From: Craspedostauros australis
Taxonomy: Eukaryota > Bacillariophyta > Bacillariophyceae > Mastogloiales > Achnanthaceae
Reading direction: 5' to 3'
DNA length: 64,000 nucleotides
Assembly (NCBI GenBank): GCA_026770025.1
Contig: JAMXDE010000033.1
Location: 1-64,000, forward strand
Positions 18,534 through 29,400 of this stretch are shown in pieces (within the stretch, counting starts at the first letter, position 1; every line of letters begins with the position of its first letter). Position numbers and translations under genes: made by a program. Under the pieces are notes generated by a model. It did not search any database, was not told where the DNA came from, and saw nothing but the letters and a program-made list of their open reading frames with translations.

Positions 18534-21065
18534 TCAAAGCTCCATCCTGTTGACGCTGTTGCTGTCGTTGGCAGCTTTGGTTGCTTTGATTGCTTGTCTC
18601 GCTTTGCTTTGTCGGGTTGGTTTGTTTCCCACGTCTCTCTCCCTCTCAAGAATGAGGGAGTTCAATTGGCCCATGGTGACCTTGTTGCCGAACTCGTTGC
18701 GGATGTGGAGACAAACGTCTTGTTCTCCGACGATGCCTCTCTCAGCGAGACGGTCGAACTCCTCCCAAATGTACCTGCGACGCCCGAAGGTGGACTTATT
18801 AATGTTGTCCTGGAGGGCCTTTCCCATGTTCTTCGCCGGAATCAACCCCCTCATCCCCACGAAGTACTCCTCCCAAAGCCGCTCCAACGTGCGGATTTGT
18901 CTAGTGAGGACTGCTTGCCCTGGAGCAGGCTTCTCCGTCTGCTTTGCGATCGTCCTTGCTCTGGCTCTCGCTTCCTTTGCGATTCGCTTCTGCTCTGCAG
19001 CCTCTGCAAGAATTCGCTCCAATCTCTGTTCTTGGAGTTGCGCTTCAGCCTCTGCTCGCTCCACCTTGGATGGTTCTGTTTCGACCTCCATTGGCGCGAA
19101 TGTTGCGGTTGGTGCAGGTTCTGTGGGTGGTGTGGGTGGTGCTGGTTCAGGTTCTGCGGTTGGCACAGTCGCATTGATTGGCACAGTCGCATTGATTGGC
19201 ACAGGCACATTGATTGACATAGGCACATTGATCGGCACAGTTGCTGCTGGTACCGGATCGATGATGGGAGGTTGATGGTTGCTGTTCTTCGTAAGAAGAT
19301 CGAAGAGGGCGTCGAGCTTCTTTTCCATCCTGTCCAGCTTCGTCTCCATCAGGTCCTGCTTCGTCTCCGTCCTGTTGCTCTTGACCTGGTTGGCCAGGAC
19401 GGTAGACCTGATCTCTTCAACGCTCGCCATGACGTTGCCAAGGACACGCTTTTGGGTATCCAACCTGTCGACCGCAACCTCTGCGAGCCCGTTGGTGTGG
19501 TGGTAATCCTGGAATGGATTGCCATCCATACCAGCTGCCTGATCCATGCTCGGACGTGGACCCTCTGCAATCTTGAGTGCACCACGCACGTTGCCAACGT
19601 AGAGGCAGACTCGCTTCACAGGGTTAGCATCTGGGTCCAAGTTAGATTCCCGTGCCAGCTTGCGGTAGGCCTTACGCACACTGTCAGAGAGCCATGCAGG
19701 CATCATCTGGCAGGCCTTAGAATCCATCGCACCCCACAGGAGTCCACGAGCAAATGCAAGGGCAAGGGGGGCATTGAATTTTTTCGCCATGCCTGCACCC
19801 ACATGCTCGAGGAGCCACTCGTCTGTGACCAATTCTGGATTGATCACGTTGTACTTGCATGGCGCACCGATGGTGGACTGGCATGCTACCTCTGCATCAA
19901 TGCATGAGAGAGTGACATCAACATAGCGGGTGATCATTTTACCATTTGGCTCAGCCCACCGAGCTCTCCTGTTGACCTTGTGGGGGCTGCAACCGACATT
20001 GCTTGCGTGGGTGGCAGCGCACTTCCTGATCGAATGTGTTCCAAGCAGCTTCACTGGCCTGGTACTAGAGACGATCTTGAAATCAGGATCGCTAGTACAG
20101 AAGTTAACGGCATTTGTGGCCATGCTTGCTGTTGCTTTAGGCACTTTTGCGCCGCTTCCGGAGAAAAAGAAGATGTAGGGTTCCTCTCGTTGCGAATGAG
20201 CCAAGGAGACCTCCATATGGATTGCAAGGGCAAGGATCGGACAGTAGGCAATGTCAAACGATCCGACGATGATCTGGAGAGGAATCTTGTGGATGTCTGT
20301 AGAATTCTTGGACTTCATCACCCTGATGCCAATGTGCCCTTCGGCATTTGGGATGGTGTAGAAGTAGGAATACTTGAGGTCTGCAATGTCACTGCAACGG
20401 CCGATGAGGTGGAATTGCAACTTGAAGAAGGAGGTGAGACCGCACGAGGTTTGCCAATCATTCGCAGCACCAAGCATGGACAACAACTGCTCGAACTCAG
20501 TGATTTCGAATGACTCTCTCTCTGTGCTCTCCTTGCAATCGCCCGTCTTCTCCAATTTCGCGACATGTTTGATCGCCCTTTCGACATATTTGCTGCGCAC
20601 TGGATTTCCCGTATTAGTGCGATCGCACCAATCTTTGCGTGGCATCTTCGAGGAGATGGCAGATTTGTAGCGCTGCAGAGTACCCAACCTGGCAGAAGAG
20701 GAGGCATCACTGGGCCCAGGATTCTCAGTTCCAAATGCCATCTTCATCAAGAAGCACGCAATGTGCTCAGGACGGACATGATCATACTCGGCGGCGGTGT
20801 ACGGTTCACTCTTTGCCTGCAGCACCTCCAGCTCTGCTGCACTGTACTTCTTCCTCAGGAAGTATGTCATGAACACAATCACCTTTGTATTGACGTCTTT
20901 GGTGGAGGAGCACATGGCAGGGACTGTATTGGCTGGTGCATTGTCAGGTGCATTGTCAAGTGCATTGTCAGGTGCAGTGATGGGCACAATGGGAGGCACG
21001 ATGGGATCGGTGGTTGGACTGCCAGTAGGGGCGGCGAGAGTAGTCATATTGGAGGTATCAGGCAT
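18534..21065 (-). CDS. Crypton-type tyrosine recombinase (843 aa)
   Basis: A tyrosine recombinase that would cut and rejoin DNA through a Tyr-DNA bond, the only protein of Crypton DNA transposons. Residues ~55-170 form a helical core-binding region. The catalytic domain (~185-400) shows the full set: R223 in FHLIGRCSDIADL, H344 and R347 in GTHSIRK, and the nucleophile Y381 in ITRYVDV. A Pro/Val/Thr low-complexity linker and two charged coiled-coil stretches follow. Residues ~716-793 (LERLWEEYFVG...RRRYIWEEF) fit the GCR1_C-type DNA-binding domain that Cryptons carry. The ORF is open from the ATG with no visible damage. Element ends are not identifiable: Cryptons lack terminal inverted repeats, and I found no paired boundary. 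It resembles the stramenopile Crypton group, an inference. A domesticated host gene is possible. Confidence 0.85.
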   Translation of the reverse strand: MPDTSNMTTLAAPTGSPTTDPIVPPIVPITAPDNALDNAPDNAPANTVPAMCSSTKDVNTKVIVFMTYFLRKKYSAAELEVLQAKSEPYTAAEYDHVRPEHIACFLMKMAFGTENPGPSDASSSARLGTLQRYKSAISSKMPRKDWCDRTNTGNPVRSKYVERAIKHVAKLEKTGDCKESTERESFEITEFEQLLSMLGAANDWQTSCGLTSFFKLQFHLIGRCSDIADLKYSYFYTIPNAEGHIGIRVMKSKNSTDIHKIPLQIIVGSFDIAYCPILALAIHMEVSLAHSQREEPYIFFFSGSGAKVPKATASMATNAVNFCTSDPDFKIVSSTRPVKLLGTHSIRKCAATHASNVGCSPHKVNRRARWAEPNGKMITRYVDVTLSCIDAEVACQSTIGAPCKYNVINPELVTDEWLLEHVGAGMAKKFNAPLALAFARGLLWGAMDSKACQMMPAWLSDSVRKAYRKLARESNLDPDANPVKRVCLYVGNVRGALKIAEGPRPSMDQAAGMDGNPFQDYHHTNGLAEVAVDRLDTQKRVLGNVMASVEEIRSTVLANQVKSNRTETKQDLMETKLDRMEKKLDALFDLLTKNSNHQPPIIDPVPAATVPINVPMSINVPVPINATVPINATVPTAEPEPAPPTPPTEPAPTATFAPMEVETEPSKVERAEAEAQLQEQRLERILAEAAEQKRIAKEARARARTIAKQTEKPAPGQAVLTRQIRTLERLWEEYFVGMRGLIPAKNMGKALQDNINKSTFGRRRYIWEEFDRLAERGIVGEQDVCLHIRNEFGNKVTMGQLNSLILERERDVGNKPTRQSKARQAIKATKAANDSNSVNRMEL
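19160..19240. repeat. In-frame minisatellite in the Crypton linker
   Basis: About five imperfect 18-bp units (ATTGATTGGCACAGTCGC type) encode the repeated Pro-Ile-Asn-(Ala/Val)-(Thr/Pro)-Val segment of the linker between the catalytic and DNA-binding domains. The unit is a multiple of three, so changes in copy number leave the frame open. Confidence 0.7.
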
Positions 21066-23000
21066 GTTGGACGTATGCAGGATGGTGTGGTAGATATGAC
21101 AAGATCACTTTTGATGCAAAACAAAGGTGCCACAGTCAAGATCATGAATCATCTGTTCTGCTGCTGTTCTGCTGCTGTTTGTTGTGTTGTGTTTGTTGTT
21201 CCAATCGCTCGGCGCCAAAAATCGCACTATTTGATTTCTCGCAGAAAACCACCAAGCAGACCACAGGAAAATGCCCAACGATACCACGAGTTGAAGCATT
21301 TTGTGAGCGATGAGTCGTGATACAATACACGAATCTAGAGCACGCCCCAAAAACCATCCATGTGACTGCTTATGATGCTATATCTCAACAACACCTCATT
21401 TACAATTAAAACTAAACAGTTCATTCGGACACCTGTCTATCAGTGATTCTGAATGTCGAAGTTGGATTTCTATGAACTTTATTTTTAACATCATTTTGGC
21501 TTGCTGTCCGTGATGCAACGGATGCCAAAAATTCTGGATGCCACCATGCTGCCCACCCTTCATCATCCATGATCATCATCATAATCCTGAAATCTCTGCA
21601 ACATGCGCACCACATTGGCTCCGCATACCCCCCATCTATCCACTCCATGAAGATCCGCGCGGATATCCGCATCTCATACTCCGAAGTCTCCCTGCACTGA
21701 AATGCAGAATTTCGACATTTTTTGGGCCACACGGATGCCGTTCGTATTCGGATCCGTATCTCGTCGATACGATCCATGCAGCTCCTCCACATGCCCCTCA
21801 AGCGTTCCCACATCCCTTGGCGACACACTGATGTGTTCAGAATGGGTGGGGCGCCCATGCCCCCGATGGTACACCTCAGTATGATGAGGCTATCGTGCTG
21901 TTTTTGAACTCCAAAATTGACCCCTTGGTGTGAATTCGCATCTGCAGCCTGTTCCAGACAAGATAACAAAGGAATTCTTCGATGTCCTCTTTCCTGGCTT
22001 GATTTTGACCACATCATACATGGATGGCTTGGCGATTTGGGGTGAATTGTTGATGGTGCCCATTGGCGAAGCCATGTGACGAGTGGGCTGCCACCCACCA
22101 AAAGAAACTCTTGCCCTCCACTGTTTCTTTCCGTCCACGCCTTCCAGGCCATCTTTGAGCCTCAAACTTCGTGGGCGTCTTCACATCGTTGTCCTTGATG
22201 CGTCTTGCCCATCCATGGTTGTTGGGATGGCCTCTGCATTCCAGGCAGTGACCATACCCAACCAGCGGATTTTCCTCCAAATCGTGCCGTTTGCGCGTGG
22301 TCCTGTCACGGTCCCAATTGAACCACTCCGGCAGCCCCCTCTCGCTCATCCATCAAACTTTCCATGGCGGTTCCGCCTGTGCACTCAGATCTTGCAATGG
22401 AGCGATGGTTATCGCAGCGCCGATGATGCCGTTCGACGGCGCTTGGGGAGTTTCGTTGTGTTTCTCCATTGTCGTGTTGTTGTGGTGCTGTTGTGTCAAG
22501 TGTGTTGTTCTCAACGGTTGGGGGACGTGGAGATTACCCAGAATTGTACCGAATGTGCGCAAAGCACAATGCACAGAACGCTTCACAAGTACCAAGGCCA
22601 CGCAACCCTTCCACTACCACGTAACACAGCAATGATGTCCTGTGGCGTCTTGTGATTGGTGTTCTGTGGAGTGGTATCGTTCCTTGTGACGTCGAAGACG
22701 GATCGAAACGACCAACACGAAATAGATAAATATACAAAATAACCGTGTCTCCCATATTGGAGCTGGACCTCAACAACTAGCGTTATCGTGGTGCATTTTC
22801 TCCCATCCGCTGGCCGGCGCGAAGTGCCAATCGGCAATGACAATTTCCAAAAAGCGCGCGCCTTGGCATTTTTGAAAAAAGTCCAGAGCATCGAGTCTCA
22901 TCCATGCATGCTGCCGACAAGGACCGGACCGACTCAGTTTTGGTACCACCGTTCCGGACAAACTCGTTTGTTGATACCATGGGAAAACTTCCGTAGTATC

Positions 23001-23023
23001 GGGCGCCACGTCAGTGGGCGCCC
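23001..23023. repeat. GC-rich inverted repeat
   Basis: GGGCGCCAC, spacer GTCA, GTGGGCGCCC: a near-perfect hairpin with 9-10 bp arms in otherwise non-coding sequence. Its role is unknown. Confidence 0.7.
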
Positions 23024-23896
23024 CTAAGTAATCGATTGGCTCACAGCTCTTTTTCGAAACGAGTTTACAGGGGACTTCGGTTACTTCGAAAGGGAGAGAA
23101 TTACAGTGGAAATGGAACACACGAAAATGAGCAGAATTTCTGGAGGAAATCTGCAATCGACGATTTCTGAGAGAATCAGGAACATCGTCTGTCCATCCAT
23201 CAATGGTACCAAGAGAATCTCAAGGTACTTCCCAACTAAACCTCAGATGACGATATCATCTGACAGGCTACTGCATCACCAATGGAACATGACATCTGGA
23301 GAGCAGAAGGACGCCTACTGACGTCGACAGGATGTCATTGTGTCACCATGTTGACATCTGTCTCCAAGTCAGAGCAGGAGGCGAAGATCCAATGACCGAA
23401 GAGGATCAGCATCATGGATACTGAAGGTGAACTTCAAATGGTAAGTACTCATGGAGTAGGAGCCAGTAGTGAATGAACGGAGTGTCGAATGCGGAGTACG
23501 CATCGAACATGGAGTATCATGCAGTACAAGTACACGATGCTGAGACAGAGAGAGAGAATACAGAGAGGAGCGAGAGAGCATCTCGCGTACCGACTCATAG
23601 TCGGAGACTGAATCTACGAAACAGATTGAAGCACCGAGAGCATCGGGCAAGAGAACGGGCATACACTGAGAGGATCGGAGTAGCCAACTAATGAAATAGC
23701 AAACAGACGACTATCAACCAACACCATCTTCCACGATCGTAGGCTTCCAATCACAGAACTTGCCAACATCTACGTTCTCGGTGCGGTATCCTTCACACCC
23801 ATCTACGATTACGTTCCAACATATCAGAATCAAAGTTGCAACCTGGACCGACTTCAAAAGAAAATCGTGTGACGTCGGGGAGTATGTCAGGAATCG

Positions 23897-24037
23897 GGTG
23901 TTGTGAAACACCGAATTGCCGCTCCTCCCAATAATGTGGAGTTGAGCACTATGGAATGCTCCATTACCGCACCTCCCAATAAGTCAAGAGTCAGGAGTCG
24001 AATGTCATGAAATGCTACATTACCGCAACTCCCATCT
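23897..24037. repeat. Short tandem repeat, three imperfect ~52-bp units
   Basis: The block ATT(G/A)CCGC(T/A)(C/A)CTCCCAAT recurs with its core starting at 23919, 23967 and 24023, each preceded by a GAAA(C/T)(A/G)C(C/T)-like stretch. The units differ by several substitutions. Confidence 0.6.
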
Positions 24038-25781
24038 TTGACCATTGTGACACAGAAAATGTGAGCTGCACGTGTTTTGTGAAGGAGAACGACACGTGCC
24101 GAATGCGAACCGGACTATGGTGTCCGTGACCTCAATGCAGGAATGCCAATCACACGTGTATGTCGCATGGGGCAGGGATGTTGGAATCGTGACCAACATC
24201 ACGATACACGCGACTACAGCCCCCATGTCGCAACCAATGAAAAAGAGTACTGGAGGAAGGCCAATGTCACGAAGTGTGAGACGGCCTGTGAACGAACCAG
24301 TGATGACGAACTTCCAAGAAGCCGGTGAAGCGATCGGCGAAGAAACCAGCAGAAACGACAGGAGAAGCATCGGAGAAGATCGGAGATGATCGGAGATGTT
24401 TGATGGTCGAGGAGCTGAATGAGCTCCCAACCAAGGTGCTCCTGCGACGAATGGGCAATCGTGATCTGATCGAATGAACCGATCTGTGTGATGCCTACGA
24501 CTCGGTGATGTCTATGCTAACGAAGCTATTGGTAGAGGGCAGGAGATGGAATATCTGAGATGCATGATGAGATGCATGATGAGATGAACCAATACTGCAA
24601 GATGAGATGTACATGGAGTACATGCTGCATGACATGATGAAACAGGAGGACAGCACTGCATGAGCAAGGGCAAGACTGTGTGCTACTGTGGATTATGTAT
24701 GCTTTGGCAAATGGAATTGAAAGTGATGAAGATGTTGTACTCACAGTTCCAACAATGCAATAACATGAATAGGTAACCAGAGACTACTACTAGAGACTGG
24801 GGTACCCCGGATTTCCAACAGGAGTACAAAAGGAACGTAGGCTGAAAGGAAATTTGTTTGTTTGTGAAAGTACTGGTTGTAATGTAAAGGCTTTGCAATT
24901 TTATGATTATTGATGGATCGTCTGAATGAATGGGAGCAGAATGAACAGCGTGAATGGCAATGCTGTACACATTTTCACCACGCAAACCCACATGACTTCA
25001 GGATATTCAGATGATCAATTGTGCCTGTTTTGCCACGTTGTTTCATGCAAGGCATTGCCCACAGGTGTGTTCTTCCATGCTTGTCCACTCATACCAAGAC
25101 CAGAGGTCTTGGGAGATCTTTGTTTGATGTTGCCGGCATGCAATTGGTCTTGGATGAGAAACGTGATGTTAGCACAGGCCAATGTTGGAATCCTGTGGCA
25201 TGCATCAGTTTTTATGGCTTGACAGTAGCATGTTGTATACATACAGAAGGTGTATCTTGGCCTACCTGCATGGAGGTCAAAGATCACATTGGGCAGTCTT
25301 GGTTTAATTCCCACGCTAACACAATTGTGATGTTGATGGTCAGTTTTCGTCCGTGCAAAACAAAAGACTGCACAGAAGGTACCAAGCATGACAATTTGGA
25401 CCCCTTTGATTAAAATCATCAGGGTGTCCCAATATTGTCTGTGGCCATTAACTCAAACTCACCGGAAACACGAGTGAGACTCTCCACGAATCACTTCTTC
25501 CGTTGTCTCATGCTGACCGCTTTGGTGATGTGGAAAACGAATGACATCGGCAAGGCCAAATCCAAGACTCTATCCAATGTTATCGTTACTATCCGACACA
25601 AGGGTACTATACTTATCAACACAGAGCAAACTTGGCGAGTGCTGGATTCGTCGATTCCCCATGCCATAGTCGTAAGCAAAGTTGAGGCCTTCCTGCGCAA
25701 GCGATCTTCGCGAACATACCATTCCCAGTTCCGCAACTCGTGGGTGTCAAAAGAGCATGCAAAGCCATCCCGCATCCACCA

Positions 25782-26444
25782 TGTTGAAACAGGTCTCAAT
25801 CCTGTTGCTCATGTAGACCGGGTGGGGCTACAATTGGTTCACTAAGTTAGTTGTTCTGTTATCCCGGGTTTGTAGGTTGGTGATTCCTCTTTCTCTGCGA
25901 TTTATGAGCTCGACTTGTCTGTCAAAAGTCAACTCATGTCAATCTCCAGTTGCCCTGCAAACTCGTGTAGTTCTGACTCCTATTGAGTCAGATCATTTCC
26001 TAATTCCTAACGATCCACCGCGATGTGAATCCTCGACCTGCGCCAGTTTCCCGCAGTTCGTCGTGTTGTTGTCTTATTTGGTCTTGGTTGTGTCAGACAG
26101 AGATTCAGGAACTCGATTGCGTCAGTCTCTAATCCTGACGTCTTACCTAAGTGGTTCCTCTCATCCATATATATCTGGTCTTGCTCCTCTGCTGACGTTC
26201 ATGCTCTGCTCCTCACGTTCCCGCTGACGTTAGATTCCTCTCGATCGGTAGATTATTTGTTTCTGAAGATTCCGAGATTCTTTCGTCATATTCGAGGATT
26301 CTGCTGTAAATTTCCGTTTTCGGGTTTGGAACATTTGATCGTGAGAAGGAGTTCTGGACAAACAAATATGTGTGAGCAGTCATTTGCGCAACTGTGACCC
26401 CTACCGGGTCATACACGAATCTGAATATTCGTCATGTTCCAACA
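25782..26444 (-). repeat. 3' LTR of the first Ty1/copia element
   Basis: 663 bp, starting TGTTGAAACAGG and ending TGTTCCAACA on the plus strand. As far as I can read it is identical to 31017-31679. It contains direct and inverted short motifs, including TTCCTAATTCCTAA. Confidence 0.92.
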
Positions 26445-26496
26445 CTCTCCCTGTTTGTGCAGAACCTCTCCTTTCATCTCAAAATGACGTCGATTG

Positions 26497-29400
26497 TCAC
26501 TTCAACCCTCCTTGTCTGATGGATGGCACCAGTCTCTCATGAATGCTCTCCTTCACATTCTTGGTCATGGGATCCGCGAAGTTCATCTCGGATGGTGTGA
26601 ACTTCATGGTCATCTCTCCTCCCTGTACCATCTCCTTGATGAAGTGATATGCCACATCGATGTGCTTGGTGCGTAGTCCAACCTGCTGGTTCTTGGTCAA
26701 GAAGATTGCTCCAGTGTTGTCGCCATGTAGAGTGATCTGCGTGTTGGTTCCGGTCATCTCATCCAGCAGCATCTTGGCGAACTTGCATTCGGTTGCGCAG
26801 TTTGCCATCGACACGTACTCCGCCTCTGTGCTCGAGAGTGTCACCGATCGCTGTGTCTTGGACTGCCAGCTCACAAGACACCCTCCGACCGTCACGATGT
26901 TGCCTGAGACGCTGCGACGATGATCCTTGTTCGTTGCGTAATCCGAATCGCACCATGCTTCGATCTCCAGCCTGCGCGGCTTCCTGAGCTTGATGGCATA
27001 GCTGTCCTCCTTCGCAATCTCAGCCTTGATGTATCCGATCAGTCTCGCCATCGCCTTCCAGTGTTCCTTGGTTGGATGCTCCAGATGTGATGCAAGTTCT
27101 CTGACAGCGTTGGCACACTCTGGTCCCACTTTCTTCATCATCCAGAGAAGCTTGCCAACGATGGATCGGTATCCAGCTCGATTGTCCACTTCATCATCTT
27201 CGGTCGCCTTCACCAGGGTAGTTGATGGGTATCCTGGGGTCTCAAAGAGTCTGATGTTCGATCCGTAGTGCTGTTCGAATTCCTTGATCATCTGCTCCAC
27301 GAAGTCGTCCATGCTGACCACCAGGCACTTGCCATCTGCATCAGTCATCCTCTTGTACCATACTCCCAGATGTTTGGTGAGCTCTCCAAGATCCGTGATG
27401 TTGAACTTGCGTGCGATCTCTTCCTTGATCCATTCGACTGTGACTGGGTCTCCTCCGATAGCAGCATCGTCGACATACACGATCACCAGTGCTGTGACTT
27501 GCCCGCTCGACTTGTACACGAACAAGCATGGATCTGCCAGACTCTTGGTGAATCCAATGTCCACCAGTGCTGCTGTGAAAGTCTTCATCCATGCTCTGGG
27601 TGCTTGAACCGTTCCATACACCGCCTTCAGCAGTTTTGCAACATGCTTGTGACGATATTCTGGATCTGCCCTTCCGTCAAAGTCTCCGTCCACGAATCCT
27701 TCTGGGATCTCGATGTACACCTCTTCTTCAATCTCTGCGTTCAGGAATGCTGCCTCCACATCCAGGGCTTCGATCACCCATCCAGTGTTGGCCAGGCACA
27801 CCGCCAGCATTGTTCGAATTGTGGTATCACTTGCGACCGGGGAGAATGACTCTGTGAAGTCCACTCCAGGGATCTGTTCGTATCCCTTCACCACCAGCCT
27901 CGCTTTGTACCGTGTTGACCCATCCTGTTCGGACTTCTTCACGAATATCCAGCGAGACTTGAGTGCAGTGCGTCCTCGTCCCATGCTGCCTCGATCAATG
28001 ACTTGGAGACAGTCGCGCTTCTGGAAGTTGTGAACCTCCTTTTCAGCTGCTCCCTTCCACTTGTCACCATCTGGCCTGCTCAGAGCGTCCTTGAGCGTCT
28101 TCGGCAGCCCTGGATCAGAAGTAAGGGAAGCGTTGAAAACCATCAACACTCTCCCGGATCTGGTGTTTGGCCTTCCATCATTCCGGCCTTGCACCTCGTA
28201 GGATCTCCAGGTCTGTAGTTTCGCTCGCTCTCTCTCCATCTTGGATGACCCTCTCCCAGCTTGCGGAACTGCCAGACGAGTTGGATGTCTCTCACGTTGG
28301 TTCGCAGGTGTCACACGCCGTTCATTCGCCTGATGCACATCCACCATCTCGAAGTCATCCATGCCCTCATTTCCATCCGAATCAGAGACAAGCCCAGGAT
28401 CCACAACGATTCCGTTGATATCGTCCCGGACATGGTCGGTTGGGTCCGCCATCACACCGCTCTCATCGTCCGAAATGACATGAGGAAGTTCATCGATGCT
28501 GACCATCTTTGGAATCTTGGTGGTTGCCGCTCTCTCCCCAGTGGACGGAGTCATCATCAGTGGAACATCCGCATCGACCACAGCCTTCTCATCTGGGACT
28601 ACGGCTGCGGTTGCTGCTGGTGTTGGATTGGATGCAGGCTCAGGTTGTGCAATGATCTCCACACCATCCACGACCCCTGCTCCATGCCACTCCATCCAGT
28701 TCAGGTCTCTGGACATCACCACCTTGTTGGTATCGACCTTCAGCATCCGATAGGTATCGCCTGCATGGTTGTCAGCATAGCCCAGCATCACCGTTTTGAA
28801 TGCTTTCGGTGTAAGCTTCGGCTTCTTGGCGCGATCCGTTACGTATCCGACGCGTCCCCATTCCATCAGATGCGGATAGAGCTTGGGATTCTGGCTGTAG
28901 AAGGTTTCATCTGGACTTTTGTCGTTGCCTGTCGTGACCGTCAGGTTATGGAGCCGGGTTGCCGTGTGGATTGCCTCCGCCCAAAGCCGTCCTTGTGCCT
29001 CATCAGTGAGATCAGCATCCAACATGAGCGCCAATGCCGAATCTCGAATCGTCACGAATCCTCTCTCGACAACACCATTCATCATTGGTGTGTTGGGGGC
29101 GGTGTACTCCAGTTGGATTCCATGCTCGTCACAGACCTTCTCCAGCTTCCCTTGGTTCTCACCAGCATTGTCACACCGAATGGCCTCCACCTTCAGGTCT
29201 GCACCTTTGAGTTTGGTGAGTAGAGTCTCCACCTGTCCTGCAAGCTGGCTCTTGTTTGTCAGGAAGTAACTCCACTTCTTCTTGGAAACCTCATCCACGA
29301 TCAACAGCCAGTAGTTGCTTCCTTTGGCCGTCTTCTTGTATGGACCAGAGATGTCCAGGTATAGGCGTTGAGCGATGTGGGTAGCTTTCTCAAATGCCTT

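Larger units (their letters stand above)
21066..25781. other. 4.7 kb without a supported gene
   Basis: Frames up to 243 codons (21421-22152, minus) and 190 codons (22083-22655, plus) overlap each other and show no recognisable domain or consistent frame. Minus-strand frames at 25015-25419 and 25491-25799 look like decayed coding sequence. The second has a weak counterpart upstream of surface gene B (see findings). Probably a mixture of old transposon relics; I cannot name them. Confidence 0.45.

Noticed and set aside
21421-22349. Minus-strand ORFs (243 and 111 codons) with a W..W..RN-like string at 22152
   Set aside because: The string resembles the LINE ORF2 tail, but a stop lies just upstream, nothing around it fits a LINE, and overlapping frames look equally plausible.
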